NCBI RefSeq assembly: GCF_016656965.1
Contig: NZ_CP067977.1
Coordinates: 248,001-312,000, forward strand
Reading direction: 5' to 3'
DNA length: 64,000 bases
DNA from: Brevundimonas vitisensis
Lineage (GTDB): Bacteria > Pseudomonadota > Alphaproteobacteria > Caulobacterales > Caulobacteraceae
Both the position numbers and the translations under genes were made by a program. The notes beneath the pieces were generated by a model. It ran no database searches. It worked only from the letters and a program-made list of their open reading frames with translations, and was not told the DNA's origin. Of the stretch, positions 36,773 through 46,045 are shown piece by piece. Numbering within the stretch: the first letter of the stretch is position 1; every line of letters begins with the position of its first letter.

Positions 36773-36837
36773 AAAAAAGTCAGCGATAATGGCGTGGCCA
36801 AACCACGCCCGCTGTTCAACAAAAGGGAAGGGGGGGA

Positions 36838-36874
36838 CGCGCCATTCTTTCAGACCGACTGAAAGAATGGCGCG
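36838..36874. repeat. 16-bp perfect inverted repeat overlapping the 3' end of tRNA-Asp
   Basis: The arms at 36838-36853 and 36859-36874 are perfect complements around the 5-base loop ACCGA. The right arm covers the encoded CCA, the discriminator base and three acceptor-stem bases of the tRNA on the minus strand. In the precursor it forms a long hairpin directly after the tRNA, followed by a short C-rich and U-rich stretch. It may act as a terminator or processing signal. Confidence 0.7.
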
Positions 36875-36944
36875 AGTGACGGGGCTCGAACCCGCGACCT
36901 CCGGCGTGACAGGCCGGCACTCTAACCAACTGAGCTACACCCGC
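36868..36944 (-). tRNA. tRNA-Asp (anticodon GTC)
   Basis: Read on the minus strand, the 77-base sequence folds into a full cloverleaf. The acceptor stem GCGGGTG pairs with CACTCGC with one G-U, the D-arm contains AGCTCAGTTGGTTAGAG, and the anticodon stem CCGGC/GCCGG holds the loop CTGTCAC, giving anticodon GTC. The T-arm has GGTTCGAGCCC. CCA is encoded. The 3' end overlaps a long inverted repeat. The rest of the 305-base gap 36735-37039 holds its promoter, the repeat, the LexA box and a 7-bp hairpin at 36791-36809. Confidence 0.96.
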
Positions 36945-36986
36945 GTTGCCCGCTCACAACGTGTTTGCGTCGCGGCGAGGGGCGTC

Positions 36987-37015
36987 GTTTAGGCGGCGAC
37001 ACGTCGGGGTGTCAA
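36987..37015 (-). promoter_or_regulatory. Promoter of tRNA-Asp
   Basis: On the minus strand TTGACA (37010-37015) is followed after exactly 17 bases by CTAAAC (36987-36992), within GCCTAAAC. This is close to the Caulobacter housekeeping form TTGAC...GCTANAWC. Transcription would start about 36 bases before the mature tRNA 5' end. Confidence 0.75.
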
Positions 37016-37039
37016 GCGCACTGATGACAGTTTATCGGA

Positions 37040-38674
37040 TCATTTTGTGGAGACCCCCGTACCGGCCACGACGGCGGGCTCCGCCGGGCCCGCCGTGCCG
37101 GTAATTCCGCTGTCGACCGGCGCTGAAACTTCAGCTTGCGGGGCGGGCGGGTCGTAATAGACGCCAACACCCGGCCCCAGCGGCAGATCGAGGGCCACCC
37201 ACACGGCGACCATGGTCAAGCCGGCGACCAGGAAGGCTCCTGCATAGGGCAGCATGGTCGACATCAGCGAGCCCAGGCCAAATCGAGGATCCCACCGCTG
37301 CGCGAACGTCAGGATCAGCGGGAAATAGCTCATCAGAGGGGTGGCGATGTTCGTGACGGAATCACCCATCCGATACGCCGCCGTCGTCATCTCGGGGCTG
37401 ATCCCCAGCAGCATGAACATGGGCACGACGATCGGGGCCAGAGCCGACCATTTGGCCGAGGCCGAGCCGATGAACAGGTCGAAGAAGCAGGACACCAGCA
37501 CGACCGAAATCAGAAGCAGGGGCGTGGGCAGGGCGATGGTCTTCAGCTCGGCTGCCGCATTCACCGCCAGAATGGGTCCCAGGCCCGACCAGTTGATCAT
37601 GGCGACGAAGTGGGCGGCAAAGAAGGCCAGCACGATATAGGGGGCCAGCTGTGCGATTCCTTCGCCCATCATTCGAACCATGTCGCGATGGGACTTCACC
37701 GTTCCGGCTCCCGCGCCATAGGCCCCACCGGCCAGGAAGAAGGTCATGGCGAAGAAGGCGATCAGCGAGCGATAGAGCGGGTTGAACTCCTGACCCACCT
37801 CGGCCTCCGGATCGATGAAGGGTGAGCCGGGCATCAGCGTCAGAAGCGTCCACAGCGCCAGCATCCCGAGAATGGCCAGGCCGGCCCAGGCGAGGCCTTT
37901 CTTCTGTTCGTTGGTCAGGCGTTGATTTTCCACCTTGGTTGTGGGGGCATTGGCACCGGCTGGCGGCGTCCACTGACCCAGGCGTGGCTCGATGATGCGG
38001 TCGGTGATCATCCAGACGATGGGAGTGAAGACCAGCACGACGCCGATGATGAAGAACCAGTTCCCGGCAATGTTCACCGAATAGGTCGGATCGATCAGCC
38101 GCGCCGCCGGCTCGGTGATGCCCAGAATCAGGGCGTCCTGTGACCCTGGGAACAGGTTTCCGGCATAACCGCCCGATACGGCCGCGAAGCCTGCTGCCAG
38201 TCCGGCCAGGGGATGACGGCCGGCCGCCGCAAAGATCACCGCGGCCAATGGGATCACCACGACATAGGAGGCGTCGGACGCATGGTGGGACATCATGCCG
38301 ACGACCACCACGATCGGGGTCAGCAGGGCCTTGGGTGCATTCAGCAGGGCTCCGCGGATGGCAGAGTTGAACAGGCCCGTACGCTCGGCGACCGAGGCCC
38401 CGTAGATAATCGTCACGACAATGGCCAGCGGCGGAAAGTCGGCCAAGGTGCGCGGCATGCCGATGATCAGTTTTTCGAGGTTCTCGCGTGAGAGCAGGCT
38501 TTGGGCGACCAGCGTCTCTCCGGTCACCGGATTGATAGCCGACCAGCCCAGGCCCGAGCCGATCAGGCTGAGGACCACCAGGCCACCGATCAGCCACAGG
38601 AAGAGAAAGACCGGGTCGGGAAGCCGATTTCCGATCCGTTCGACGCCGTTCAGTATGCGGGTGCCCAGGGCCAT
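37040..38674 (-). CDS. AbgT-family transporter
   Basis: A 544-residue inner-membrane protein with about 11-13 membrane segments and the AbgT family text [13 protein letters not shown] at the N-terminus, [36 protein letters not shown], and [20 protein letters not shown] near residue 405. Family members import p-aminobenzoyl-glutamate or export sulfonamides by proton coupling; which applies here is unknown. AAGGA precedes the ATG on the minus strand. It stands alone, divergent from nuoA with a 197-base gap, and upstream of the tRNA gene. Confidence 0.9.
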   Translation of the reverse strand: MALGTRILNGVERIGNRLPDPVFLFLWLIGGLVVLSLIGSGLGWSAINPVTGETLVAQSLLSRENLEKLIIGMPRTLADFPPLAIVVTIIYGASVAERTGLFNSAIRGALLNAPKALLTPIVVVVGMMSHHASDASYVVVIPLAAVIFAAAGRHPLAGLAAGFAAVSGGYAGNLFPGSQDALILGITEPAARLIDPTYSVNIAGNWFFIIGVVLVFTPIVWMITDRIIEPRLGQWTPPAGANAPTTKVENQRLTNEQKKGLAWAGLAILGMLALWTLLTLMPGSPFIDPEAEVGQEFNPLYRSLIAFFAMTFFLAGGAYGAGAGTVKSHRDMVRMMGEGIAQLAPYIVLAFFAAHFVAMINWSGLGPILAVNAAAELKTIALPTPLLLISVVLVSCFFDLFIGSASAKWSALAPIVVPMFMLLGISPEMTTAAYRMGDSVTNIATPLMSYFPLILTFAQRWDPRFGLGSLMSTMLPYAGAFLVAGLTMVAVWVALDLPLGPGVGVYYDPPAPQAEVSAPVDSGITGTAGPAEPAVVAGTGVSTK

Positions 38675-38871
38675 GTGCAGGTCCTTATCGTCGTTCTGGA
38701 GGAGGAACCGCCAAGGGAGCGAGTTCAGATCGGGAATGCAACCTCAAAGCTTATCGCCTTGCGAACCACTCTCAACAAATGTCCTTTCGTCGCATGGGTT
38801 TGAACGGCGACGGGGTTGGGTCTAGAAAGCGCCGAATCCGCCTCCTTCCCCGGCGGTCGAGGTCGTCTCGA

Positions 38872-39249
38872 ATGAATGAATTTCTTCTCGAATATCTGCC
38901 GGTCGTGATTTTTCTCGGCATCGCCGCCCTTGTGGGCATCCTCTTTATGGTGGCGGCCTGGGCGATGGCGCCCAAGAATGCCGACTCCGAAAAGCTGTCG
39001 GCCTATGAGTGCGGTTTCAACGCCTTCGACGATGCGCGGATGAAGTTCGACGTCCGGTTCTATCTGGTGTCGATCCTGTTCATCATCTTCGACCTGGAAG
39101 TGGCCTTCCTGTTTCCCTGGGCTGTGTCGGTGTTCGACCTGTCCAAGGGCGGGATGATCTTCGCCTTCTGGTCGATGATAGTCTTCCTCGGCGTTCTGAC
39201 GGTCGGCTTTATCTATGAATGGAAGAAGGGAGCTCTGGAATGGGAGTGA
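38872..39249 (+). CDS. nuoA: NADH-quinone oxidoreductase subunit A
   Basis: A 125-residue subunit of the membrane arm of complex I with three membrane helices and the family block [25 protein letters not shown] segment near residues 42-62. The frame is open further upstream with an arginine-rich leader, but ATG 38872 gives the normal length, so the longer form is rejected. It is the first gene of the nuo operon. The 197 bases before it separate it from the divergent AbgT gene and must hold the operon promoter, but I cannot pick out convincing -35/-10 elements. It overlaps nuoB by 10 bases. Confidence 0.95.
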   Translation: MNEFLLEYLPVVIFLGIAALVGILFMVAAWAMAPKNADSEKLSAYECGFNAFDDARMKFDVRFYLVSILFIIFDLEVAFLFPWAVSVFDLSKGGMIFAFWSMIVFLGVLTVGFIYEWKKGALEWE

Positions 39250-39824
39250 TCGCACCCAGCTCGCCGCTTCCGACCACGGCCTATGGCCAAGGTGGCCGGT
39301 CGATGGTCGAAGGCTATGACCCCAAGGTCCATGACAAGTTCTTCGAGGCCGTGAACACGGAACTGGCCGAGCAGGGATTCCTGACGGCCTCGCTCGACGA
39401 TGTGATCAACTGGGCCCGGACCGGCTCTTTGATGTGGATGACGTTCGGTCTGGCCTGCTGCGCAGTGGAAATGATCCAGGCGTCCATGCCCCGGTTCGAC
39501 CTGGAGCGGTTCGGCATGGCCCCGCGCGCCAGCCCGCGCCAATCCGACCTGATGATCGTGGCGGGCACCTTGACCAACAAGATGGCTCCGGCCCTGCGCA
39601 AGGTTTATGACCAGATGCCGGACCCACGCTATGTGCTGTCGATGGGGTCGTGCGCCAACGGCGGCGGATACTACCACTACAGCTACAGCGTTGTGCGCGG
39701 CTGCGACCGGGTGGTGCCGGTGGATGTCTATGTGCCGGGCTGTCCTCCGACGGCTGAGGCGCTGATCTATGGGCTGCTGCAGCTTCAGAAGAAGATCCGC
39801 CGCACCGGGACGATCGAGCGATGA
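39240..39824 (+). CDS. nuoB: NADH-quinone oxidoreductase subunit B
   Basis: A 194-residue peripheral subunit that carries cluster N2, the last Fe-S centre before quinone. Cysteine ligands are seen in [20 protein letters not shown] and [14 protein letters not shown] 39240 overlaps the end of nuoA and follows GAAGAAGGGAG; an ATG at 39219 would only add seven residues. Its stop overlaps nuoC by ATGA. Confidence 0.96.
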   Translation: MGVIAPSSPLPTTAYGQGGRSMVEGYDPKVHDKFFEAVNTELAEQGFLTASLDDVINWARTGSLMWMTFGLACCAVEMIQASMPRFDLERFGMAPRASPRQSDLMIVAGTLTNKMAPALRKVYDQMPDPRYVLSMGSCANGGGYYHYSYSVVRGCDRVVPVDVYVPGCPPTAEALIYGLLQLQKKIRRTGTIER

Positions 39825-40492
39825 GCAGCTTGGCCAACATTGCGGCGCGTGAGAGCGCCCTGACGCCCCTGGGTGCCGAGATGGTCGGAGAGCTGGGCGT
39901 CGAGGCTCAGGTGGCCTATGGCGAGCTGACGCTGATCGCGACGCGCGAGCGCATCGTGAACGTCATGACGGCCTTGCGGGACCGTTTCGGTTTCCAGCAG
40001 TTGCTGGATGTTTGCGGCGTGGATTTTCCGGACCGGCGCGAACGGTTCGAGGTGGTCTATCACCTTCTGTCGATGACGCGGAACGCGCGCCTGCGGGTCA
40101 AGGTCACGACCGACGAAACGACGCCGGTGCCCAGCGTCGTGTCGGTGTATCCTTCCGCCGACTGGTTCGAGCGCGAAACGTTCGACATGTATGGGGTGCT
40201 GTTCTCAGACCACCCGGACATGCGCCGGATCCTGACCGACTACGGCTTTCAGGGGCACCCGCTGCGCAAGGATTTCCCCATGACCGGCTATGTCGAGGTC
40301 CGGTACGACGAGGAGCAGAAGCGGGTGGTGTACGAGCCCGTCAAGCTGACCCAGGAATTCCGTAGCTTCGACTTCCTGTCGCCTTGGGAAGGGGCCGAGT
40401 ACCCGACCGACGTCCTGCCGGGCGATGAAAAGGCCCTGGGAGCGGGACCCAAGCCGACGACGCCGCCAACCAAGACCAGTAGCGGCGCATGA
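39821..40492 (+). CDS. nuoC: NADH-quinone oxidoreductase subunit C
   Basis: A 223-residue peripheral-arm subunit of the 30-kDa family. It has [22 protein letters not shown] in part near residue 65, [26 protein letters not shown] text around residue 112, and [13 protein letters not shown]. NuoC and NuoD are separate proteins here, unlike in E. coli. The C-terminal tail after FDFLSPWEG is short and rich in Pro, Thr and Gly. It overlaps the next small gene by ATGA. Confidence 0.96.
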   Translation: MSSLANIAARESALTPLGAEMVGELGVEAQVAYGELTLIATRERIVNVMTALRDRFGFQQLLDVCGVDFPDRRERFEVVYHLLSMTRNARLRVKVTTDETTPVPSVVSVYPSADWFERETFDMYGVLFSDHPDMRRILTDYGFQGHPLRKDFPMTGYVEVRYDEEQKRVVYEPVKLTQEFRSFDFLSPWEGAEYPTDVLPGDEKALGAGPKPTTPPTKTSSGA

Positions 40493-40899
40493 CCATGAAC
40501 CGCACGGCGATCCGGTCGGCGTCATCCTTTTTTCTGGTGACGTTTTCCACGGCCTTTCTGTTCACCCTGGGCGCGCGGCTGACAGGCTGGTTCACGCGCG
40601 CGCCCGAGGTCGAACAGTCCCAGCTTTCGATGCTGGGCGTAGCCATCATGATCGCCGTGGTGTGCCTGGCCGTTGGGGCCGGCATCCGTCGCCTTTCCGC
40701 CGGGGAGCTGCAGAGCGCCTTGCTGGGGGCGTCCGCCGTGCTGCTTTCCACACCCCTGGCCATCGCCGTCCTGACCGGTGACTGGCAGATTTCGACCGCC
40801 GCCGTCTCGGGCATGGGTGTTCTGACCCTGGCGCTGGGCTGGCTGGTGGCGCTGACCCGCAAGGTTCCGGCCCTGCATGAGGATCACATCGATGGCTGA
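40489..40899 (+). CDS. Small four-helix membrane protein within the nuo operon
   Basis: A 136-residue protein I do not recognise. It has four hydrophobic stretches (around residues 12-32, 47-65, 78-98 and 105-122) and a charged end ALHEDHIDG. It starts in the nuoC stop (ATGA) and its own stop overlaps the nuoD start by 8 bases, so it is made together with complex I subunits. It could be a complex I assembly or accessory protein, but nothing in its sequence shows a function. Confidence 0.7.
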   Translation: MTMNRTAIRSASSFFLVTFSTAFLFTLGARLTGWFTRAPEVEQSQLSMLGVAIMIAVVCLAVGAGIRRLSAGELQSALLGASAVLLSTPLAIAVLTGDWQISTAAVSGMGVLTLALGWLVALTRKVPALHEDHIDG

Positions 40900-42178
40900 T
40901 GGCCATAACCCCCCAGCCCCGCTCGGGGCCACTGACGTGTTCGATGGCATGGGTCCGCAAGACGGGCCGCATGACGGCCGGACCGACCACGCCAAGGCGC
41001 TGGACGATCGGAAGTTCACGATCAATTTCGGCCCGCAGCATCCGGCCGCGCACGGTGTGCTGCGGTTGGTTCTGGAGCTGGACGGCGAGATCGTGTCTCG
41101 CGTCGACCCGCACATCGGCCTGCTGCATCGCGGCACCGAAAAGCTGATGGAGGCCCGCACCTACCTGCAGAACGTGCCCTATCTGGACCGGCTGGATTAC
41201 GTCGCGCCGATGAACCAGGAGCATGCCTTCTGCCTCGCCATCGAGCGGCTGCTCGGCATCGAGGTGCCTTACAGGGCACAGCTGATCCGGGTTCTGTATT
41301 CCGAGATCGGCCGCATTCTGAGCCACCTGCTGAACGTCACGACCCAGGCCATGGACGTCGGCGCCCTGACCCCCCCGCTGTGGGGGTTCGAGGAGCGCGA
41401 GAAGCTGATGGTCTTTTATGAGCGAGCCAGCGGCGCGCGCCTGCATGCCAACTATTTCCGGCCCGGCGGCGTCCATCAGGACCTGACGCCGGCCCTGATC
41501 GACGACATCGGCCACTGGTGCCTGACCTTCCCCAAGGCGCTGGCCGATATCGAGTCCCTGGTCACCGAGAACCGCATCTTCAAACAGCGCAACGTCGACA
41601 TCGGCGTGGTGTCCAAGGAGGAGGCCCTGGCGTCGGCATTCACCGGAGTGATGCTGCGCGGCTCGGACATCGCCTGGGACCTGCGCAAGTCGCAGCCTTA
41701 TGAGTGCTACGCCGATCTGGAGTTCGACGTTGTCGTCGGCAAGAACGGCGACTGCTGGGACCGCTATCTGGTGCGCATCGAAGAGATGAAGCAGTCGGTG
41801 CGGATCATGGAGCAATGCGTCCATAAGCTGCGCAACTGCCCCGGCGAGCCGGTGATGGTCGAGGACAACAAGATCGTCCCGCCGCGTCGTGGTGAGATGA
41901 AGCGGTCGATGGAAGCCCTGATCCATCACTTCAAGCTCTATACCGAAGGTTTCCATACGCCCGAGGGCGAGGTCTATGCGGCGGTGGAAGCGCCCAAGGG
42001 CGAGTTCGGCATCTATCTGGTCAGCGACGGCACCAACAAGCCGTATCGCGTCAAGATCAGCGCGCCGGGCTTCCGCCACCTGCAGGCGATGGACTGGATG
42101 AACCGGGGCCATATGCTGGCGGACGTTTCGGCCATCCTGGGGTCGCTGGACATCGTCTTCGGCGAGGTCGATCGCTGA
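40892..42178 (+). CDS. nuoD: NADH-quinone oxidoreductase subunit D
   Basis: A 428-residue 49-kDa-type subunit that forms the quinone site with NuoB. The motifs [32 protein letters not shown] and [12 protein letters not shown] are intact. ATG 40892 lies inside the end of the preceding small gene; an upstream in-frame ATG at 40877 would add five residues. About 35 N-terminal residues before FTINFG are poorly conserved and rich in Asp, Gly and His. Its stop overlaps an ATG of a possible 25-codon reading frame (TGATG). Confidence 0.96.
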   Translation: MADGHNPPAPLGATDVFDGMGPQDGPHDGRTDHAKALDDRKFTINFGPQHPAAHGVLRLVLELDGEIVSRVDPHIGLLHRGTEKLMEARTYLQNVPYLDRLDYVAPMNQEHAFCLAIERLLGIEVPYRAQLIRVLYSEIGRILSHLLNVTTQAMDVGALTPPLWGFEEREKLMVFYERASGARLHANYFRPGGVHQDLTPALIDDIGHWCLTFPKALADIESLVTENRIFKQRNVDIGVVSKEEALASAFTGVMLRGSDIAWDLRKSQPYECYADLEFDVVVGKNGDCWDRYLVRIEEMKQSVRIMEQCVHKLRNCPGEPVMVEDNKIVPPRRGEMKRSMEALIHHFKLYTEGFHTPEGEVYAAVEAPKGEFGIYLVSDGTNKPYRVKISAPGFRHLQAMDWMNRGHMLADVSAILGSLDIVFGEVDR

Positions 42179-42251
42179 TGTTCCATTGTGATCCGGTCGA
42201 AGGCTGCCTGATCGCCCGGACGTGTTCCTTGGCGGAAGCGGGGGGCATGAG

Positions 42252-42653
42252 TTGAGCGCCTTCGCGACCACCCCGATTTTCACCGCAACCCAGGCGATCG
42301 TGTTCGCCCTGCTGCTGACGCTGGGCGTTGGCATGCAGTGGCTGTTCTCGCCGCGCCGCCGGGCCGTCATGGGCCATGCGATGTTCGCCCTGGCGACGGC
42401 TGTGCAGGCAGCGCCGGCTCTGGCAGGGGTGACCCTGGTGCGCGGGGCCTATCGCCTAGGCTATCTTGAAGAGGGCCGGGGCTTCCTAGAGGCCAATCTG
42501 CGTTCGCTGGTCTGGATGAGCGGAGCGATCATGCTGGGCCAGCTGATTGTCCGTTTCGTGCCGCCCTTTTCGGGGCTCGCGCGGGACCTCCGTCAGGCGG
42601 GCCGTGCCGTCTGGAGCGCCCGTTTTGGTCGCTGGATGGGGAGGGCCAGATGA
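42252..42653 (+). CDS. Small membrane protein within the nuo operon
   Basis: An unrecognised protein of about 133 residues with two to three hydrophobic stretches (TQAIVFALLLTLGVGM near the start, GHAMFALATAVQAAPALAG, and SGAIMLGQLIVRF), and a basic C-terminus. The start is uncertain: TTG 42252 follows GGGGGG at a good distance and overlaps the stop of a 25-codon frame, while GTG 42222 lacks a ribosome-binding site. It overlaps the next gene by ATGA. It is co-transcribed with nuoD and nuoE; its function is unknown. Confidence 0.6.
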   Translation: MSAFATTPIFTATQAIVFALLLTLGVGMQWLFSPRRRAVMGHAMFALATAVQAAPALAGVTLVRGAYRLGYLEEGRGFLEANLRSLVWMSGAIMLGQLIVRFVPPFSGLARDLRQAGRAVWSARFGRWMGRAR

Positions 42654-42838
42654 GCCTTCGTCCCGTCAGTGATCACGTCAAACAAGGATGGGAAATCGTC
42701 GGCTATTCGGTGACGGATGCCAGCGGAGAAACCTATCAGCATAGCTTCGTCCTGCGCCGGCAAAGCCAGCACAAGGTCCTGATCGTGCGTAAGAAGATGA
42801 TCGGCGAGGGTCTCGTCGTCTCGGAAATGGAAGTCTGA
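42650..42838 (+). CDS. Small conserved-looking protein of unknown function before nuoE
   Basis: A 62-residue soluble protein with alternating beta-type text: VKQGWEIVGYSVTDASG, YQHSFVLRRQSQHKVLIVR and KKMIGEGLVVSEMEV. It looks like a compact beta fold. It begins in the stop of the upstream gene (ATGA) and ends on the nuoE start (TGATG), so it is tightly coupled on both sides. Its length, codon use and coupling support a real gene. I can assign no function; a complex I assembly role is only a guess from context. Confidence 0.72.
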   Translation: MSLRPVSDHVKQGWEIVGYSVTDASGETYQHSFVLRRQSQHKVLIVRKKMIGEGLVVSEMEV

Positions 42839-43506
42839 TGTCGGTCCGTCGTCTCGCCAAAGTCCAGCCTGAAAGCTTCGCCTTCTCCGAGGCGACGAAG
42901 GCCAAGTGCGACTGGTGGATCGCCAAGTACCCGGCCGAGCGCAAGCAGTCGGCGGTGATCCCGATCCTGTGGCTGGTCCAGAAGCAGGAGGGCTGGGTTT
43001 CGGAGCCTGCCATCCGTGCGATCGGCGAACTGCTGGACATGCCGTACATCCGAGTTCTGGAGGTTGCGACCTTCTATACGATGTTCATGCTGGAGCCGGT
43101 CGGGACCACGGCCCTGATCCAGGTGTGCGGTACCACCCCCTGTATGCTCCGCGGTTCGGGCGGCCTGATGAAGGTCTGCAAGGACAAGATCGGTCCCAAG
43201 GACACGCTGAGTGCCGACGGCCGGTTCACCTGGCAGGAGGTCGAATGCCTGGGTGCCTGTGTCAACGCGCCGATGGCCCAGATCAACGACTACTATTTCG
43301 AAGACCTGACGCCCGATGCCATGGCTCAGATCATTGATGATTTCGCCGCTGGCAAGTCGCCTGAACCGGGGCCGCGGGTCGACCGGGTCAACTCGGCACC
43401 CGAGGGCGGCGCTCTGACGCTGACCGACCCGACCCTGTACGACGGCTCGGCCGCCAAGCCGATCGCCAAACTGCCCAACAGTGAACCGGTCAAGGCCCCG
43501 GCATGA
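42838..43506 (+). CDS. nuoE: NADH-quinone oxidoreductase subunit E
   Basis: A 222-residue 24-kDa-type subunit with a thioredoxin-like fold that holds the [2Fe-2S] cluster N1a. Cysteine ligands lie in QVCGTTPCMLRG and EVECLGACVNAPM. The C-terminal 55 residues after the conserved core are Pro- and Ala-rich, longer than in many homologues. It is coupled by TGATG to the gene before it and ATGA to the one after. Confidence 0.95.
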   Translation: MSVRRLAKVQPESFAFSEATKAKCDWWIAKYPAERKQSAVIPILWLVQKQEGWVSEPAIRAIGELLDMPYIRVLEVATFYTMFMLEPVGTTALIQVCGTTPCMLRGSGGLMKVCKDKIGPKDTLSADGRFTWQEVECLGACVNAPMAQINDYYFEDLTPDAMAQIIDDFAAGKSPEPGPRVDRVNSAPEGGALTLTDPTLYDGSAAKPIAKLPNSEPVKAPA

Positions 43507-43790
43507 CGCCCGCTGCGCCCGATCTGCACTCGGAACAGGGCCGCGCCGATTATCGGCGCGAGCTTCGCCGTGTCGGCCTGCCCATTCGCTGGGGTGGGCT
43601 AGCCTTGATCGTGATTGCCGCCCTGTGGGTGGTGGCTGTGCGCGACGGGCGGGTGGGCCTGGGCCAGGACAGTCTGGTGATCGCCTATGGGATTCTGGCG
43701 CTGGGCTGGGCCATGGTGATCGCTGCGGTCTTTTTGCGGACACGCCATCACCGCCAGCGCATGAGCGAATTGGACGGAGGTCGGACGTGA
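43503..43790 (+). CDS. Two-helix membrane protein between nuoE and nuoF
   Basis: A 95-residue protein I do not recognise. Two membrane helices (about residues 30-46 and 58-77) join through a short polar loop, with a basic tail RTRHHRQRM. It starts at ATGA on the nuoE stop. Its stop overlaps another ATG (43790) that opens a doubtful 91-codon frame. It is probably translated with complex I subunits and may be an accessory membrane protein. Confidence 0.65.
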   Translation: MTPAAPDLHSEQGRADYRRELRRVGLPIRWGGLALIVIAALWVVAVRDGRVGLGQDSLVIAYGILALGWAMVIAAVFLRTRHHRQRMSELDGGRT

Positions 43791-44201
43791 TGACCCTGTC
43801 AGGCGAGCCGTCGCGCCAGCGCCGGCCGGAGCCGCTATCAAACATGCCGGAAAGACGTTCGGGGGCGCGTCATGAGTGCAGATCGCAAAGACAAGGGCTC
43901 AGGCCTGGGGCGGGCCGCCCGCCACGCTGGCTTGTTGCTCGCCAATCTGGCCGGTGCGACCACCCTTTCGCTGGGCGGGGCCCAGGCCAGGGCCGAACCG
44001 CCACCATCGCCAACCAAGACTTCTCCTTCTGCGCCGTTACAGACCCCCGGTCCCAATGTTCCTGATCGAAATGCGCCTTCACCGTCCTCAACCGCAGAGC
44101 GCACACCGCCTCTGCCCGAGCGGAACACGCGCGATCGGCGCAGCGAGGTCGCGCGTCCGCGCGGTCGCGGCCTGGGCGGGTCCGGCCGAGGAGGGAGCCC
44201 G
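43791..44201 (+). other. 411-base stretch before nuoF with no certain gene
   Basis: Two overlapping frames are open here. One, from ATG 43872, runs without a stop into nuoF and would add 110 residues: a hydrophobic segment (about residues 18-38) ending in [11 protein letters not shown], then a Pro/Ser/Arg-rich stretch. The other, ATG 43790 to 44065, is coupled to the preceding gene by TGATG but encodes a low-complexity Arg/Gly/Pro-rich product. Neither resembles a known family. Reduced third-base GC in the first compared with nuoF argues against strong coding. I see no hairpin or promoter. Confidence 0.4.
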
Positions 44202-45515
44202 ATGATCGGCTTGCTGGAAGACAAGGATCGCATCTTCACCAACCTGTACGGGCTCCATGACTGGGGGCTGGAGGGAGCGAAGGCGCGCGGCTGCTGGAAC
44301 GCCACGCCCGATATGCTGGCCATGGGCCGCGACTGGCTGATCACCAACGTGAAGAACTCGGGCCTGCGCGGACGCGGCGGTGCGGGTTTCTCGACCGGGC
44401 TGAAGTGGTCCTTCATGCCCAAGGAGGTGAAGGATCGGCCCCACTATCTGGTCGTCAACGCCGACGAGTCGGAGCCTGGCACCTGCAAGGACCGGGAGAT
44501 CATGCGTCATGATCCCCACCTGCTGATCGAAGGGTGCCTGATCGCGTCCTTCGCCATGCAGGCTCATGCCTGCTACATCTATCTGCGCGGCGAGTATGTG
44601 CTGGAACGCGAGCGGATGGAGGCAGCCGTCAAGCAGGCCTATGAGGCCGGGCTGATCGGCAAGAACAACGTCCATGGCTGGGATTTCGACGTCTATATCC
44701 ACCATGGTGCCGGGGCCTATATCTGCGGCGAAGAGACGGCCTTGCTGGAGAGCCTGGAAGGCAAGAAGGGCCAGCCGCGCCTGAAGCCGCCGTTCCCGGC
44801 TGGCGCGGGCCTTTACGGCTGCCCGACCACGGTGAACAACGTGGAATCCATCGCGGTCGTGGGCACCATCCTGCGGCGCGGGGCCGACTGGTTTGCCGGC
44901 TTTGGCCGTCCGAACAACACGGGCACCAAGCTGATGAGCATCAGCGGCCATGTAAACCGTCCCTGCAATGTCGAAGAATCGATGTCGATCCCGATGCGCC
45001 AGCTGCTCGAAGAGCACTGCGGCGGCGTGCGCGGCGGCTGGGGCAACCTCAAGGCGGTGATCCCGGGCGGCGTTTCGGTGCCGCTGATCACGCGCGACAT
45101 GGCCGAGACGGCGCTGATGGACTTCGATTCCCTGCGCGAAATGCGCTCGGGTCTGGGGACCGCCGCCGTCATCGTGATGGACGAGTCGACCGATCTGGTG
45201 AAGGCGATCGCCCGCATCAGCTATTTCTACAAGCACGAGAGCTGCGGTCAGTGCACGCCATGCCGCGAGGGCACCGGCTGGATGTGGCGCGTGCTCGAAC
45301 GAATGGCCGTGGGCGAGGCTGACCCCTCCGAGATCGACCTGCTGCTAGAGGTCGCCGGACAGGTCGAAGGGCATACCATCTGTGCCCTGGGCGACGCGGC
45401 GGCCTGGCCGGTGCAGGGCCTGATCCGGCATTTCCGTCACGAGATCGAGGACCGCATCTCCTCCTATCGCAGCCGGCGCGCGAACTTCGCCGGCCACGCG
45501 ATCGCGGCGGAGTAG
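44202..45515 (+). CDS. nuoF: NADH-quinone oxidoreductase subunit F
   Basis: A 437-residue subunit that binds NADH and FMN and carries cluster N3. It shows [30 protein letters not shown], the FMN-site [14 protein letters not shown] and the cluster motif [15 protein letters not shown] with a later [10 protein letters not shown] 44202 after the strong GAGGAGGGAG is chosen because it gives the normal length and N-terminus [12 protein letters not shown]. The frame is open for 110 codons upstream. NADH oxidation takes place here at the tip of the peripheral arm. Confidence 0.94.
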   Translation: MIGLLEDKDRIFTNLYGLHDWGLEGAKARGCWNATPDMLAMGRDWLITNVKNSGLRGRGGAGFSTGLKWSFMPKEVKDRPHYLVVNADESEPGTCKDREIMRHDPHLLIEGCLIASFAMQAHACYIYLRGEYVLERERMEAAVKQAYEAGLIGKNNVHGWDFDVYIHHGAGAYICGEETALLESLEGKKGQPRLKPPFPAGAGLYGCPTTVNNVESIAVVGTILRRGADWFAGFGRPNNTGTKLMSISGHVNRPCNVEESMSIPMRQLLEEHCGGVRGGWGNLKAVIPGGVSVPLITRDMAETALMDFDSLREMRSGLGTAAVIVMDESTDLVKAIARISYFYKHESCGQCTPCREGTGWMWRVLERMAVGEADPSEIDLLLEVAGQVEGHTICALGDAAAWPVQGLIRHFRHEIEDRISSYRSRRANFAGHAIAAE

Positions 45516-45517
45516 GG

Positions 45518-46045
45518 ATGCGGTATTCGCTCGTCATCGCTATGGGATGTCTGACGCTCGCGGCCTGTGGGTCCGAGCCGCAGACGGCTGCGCCCAGCGC
45601 TGAGGGCAAGGCTGAGCCCGCCGCCGTGGCTGCGCCTGCTTCAGAATCCGTGCCGGTGGCCCTGTCGGTATCCGATCTTCGCCGCGTCTGCGTGGCCGCA
45701 ATGGGGGCGGTCCACGGCCAGGCCGTCGATGCGGCCGGTCATGAGGGTCAGACCGTCGACGCGATCCGCGTGGAAGCGGTTCAGGACGGCGTGGTGGCGG
45801 TGTCCTGGCCGGCGCCGGTCGATGGCGGCCGTCGATTTGCCGACTGCCGGGTCGAGGAGGGGCGCATACTGTGGCGTCCGGCCCGTCTGCCCACAGGTCA
45901 GACCGCGACCTGGATGACAGGGGCCGACGATCCGGTTATCCGCTACGCGCTGAACGGCGACCAGATCGCCATCACCCAGACATTTCCGGACAGCACGACC
46001 TCGACGTCGATGCTGTCCGTGCCGACTGAAGAAGAGGCTTCCTGA
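45518..46045 (+). CDS. Putative lipoprotein between nuoF and nuoG
   Basis: A 175-residue protein starting MRYSLVIAMGCLTLAACG, a signal peptide with the lipobox LAAC at about residues 14-17. An Ala/Pro/Glu-rich linker follows, then a small domain with two cysteines (RRVCVAAMG and ADCRVEEG) that could form a disulfide. It resembles no family I can name. It sits 2 bases after nuoF and overlaps nuoG by one base (TGATG), so it is part of the operon although its product would be outside the cytoplasm. Confidence 0.72.
   Translation: MRYSLVIAMGCLTLAACGSEPQTAAPSAEGKAEPAAVAAPASESVPVALSVSDLRRVCVAAMGAVHGQAVDAAGHEGQTVDAIRVEAVQDGVVAVSWPAPVDGGRRFADCRVEEGRILWRPARLPTGQTATWMTGADDPVIRYALNGDQIAITQTFPDSTTSTSMLSVPTEEEAS

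Noticed and set aside
36791-36809. A 7-bp hairpin between tRNA-Asp and the radical SAM gene as a terminator
   Set aside because: The nearest uridine run on the minus strand lies about 14 bases away, so it is a poor intrinsic terminator. The 16-bp repeat at the tRNA end is the stronger candidate.
36477-36992. A 171-codon plus-strand open frame ending in text like ARVTGLEPATSGVTG
   Set aside because: It runs antisense through the radical SAM gene and then translates the complement of tRNA-Asp, a well-known source of false genes.
43790-44065. A 91-codon frame coupled by TGATG to the gene at 43503
   Set aside because: The product is Arg/Gly/Pro-rich low-complexity text, and a competing frame is open over the same bases. 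There is no evidence that it is translated.
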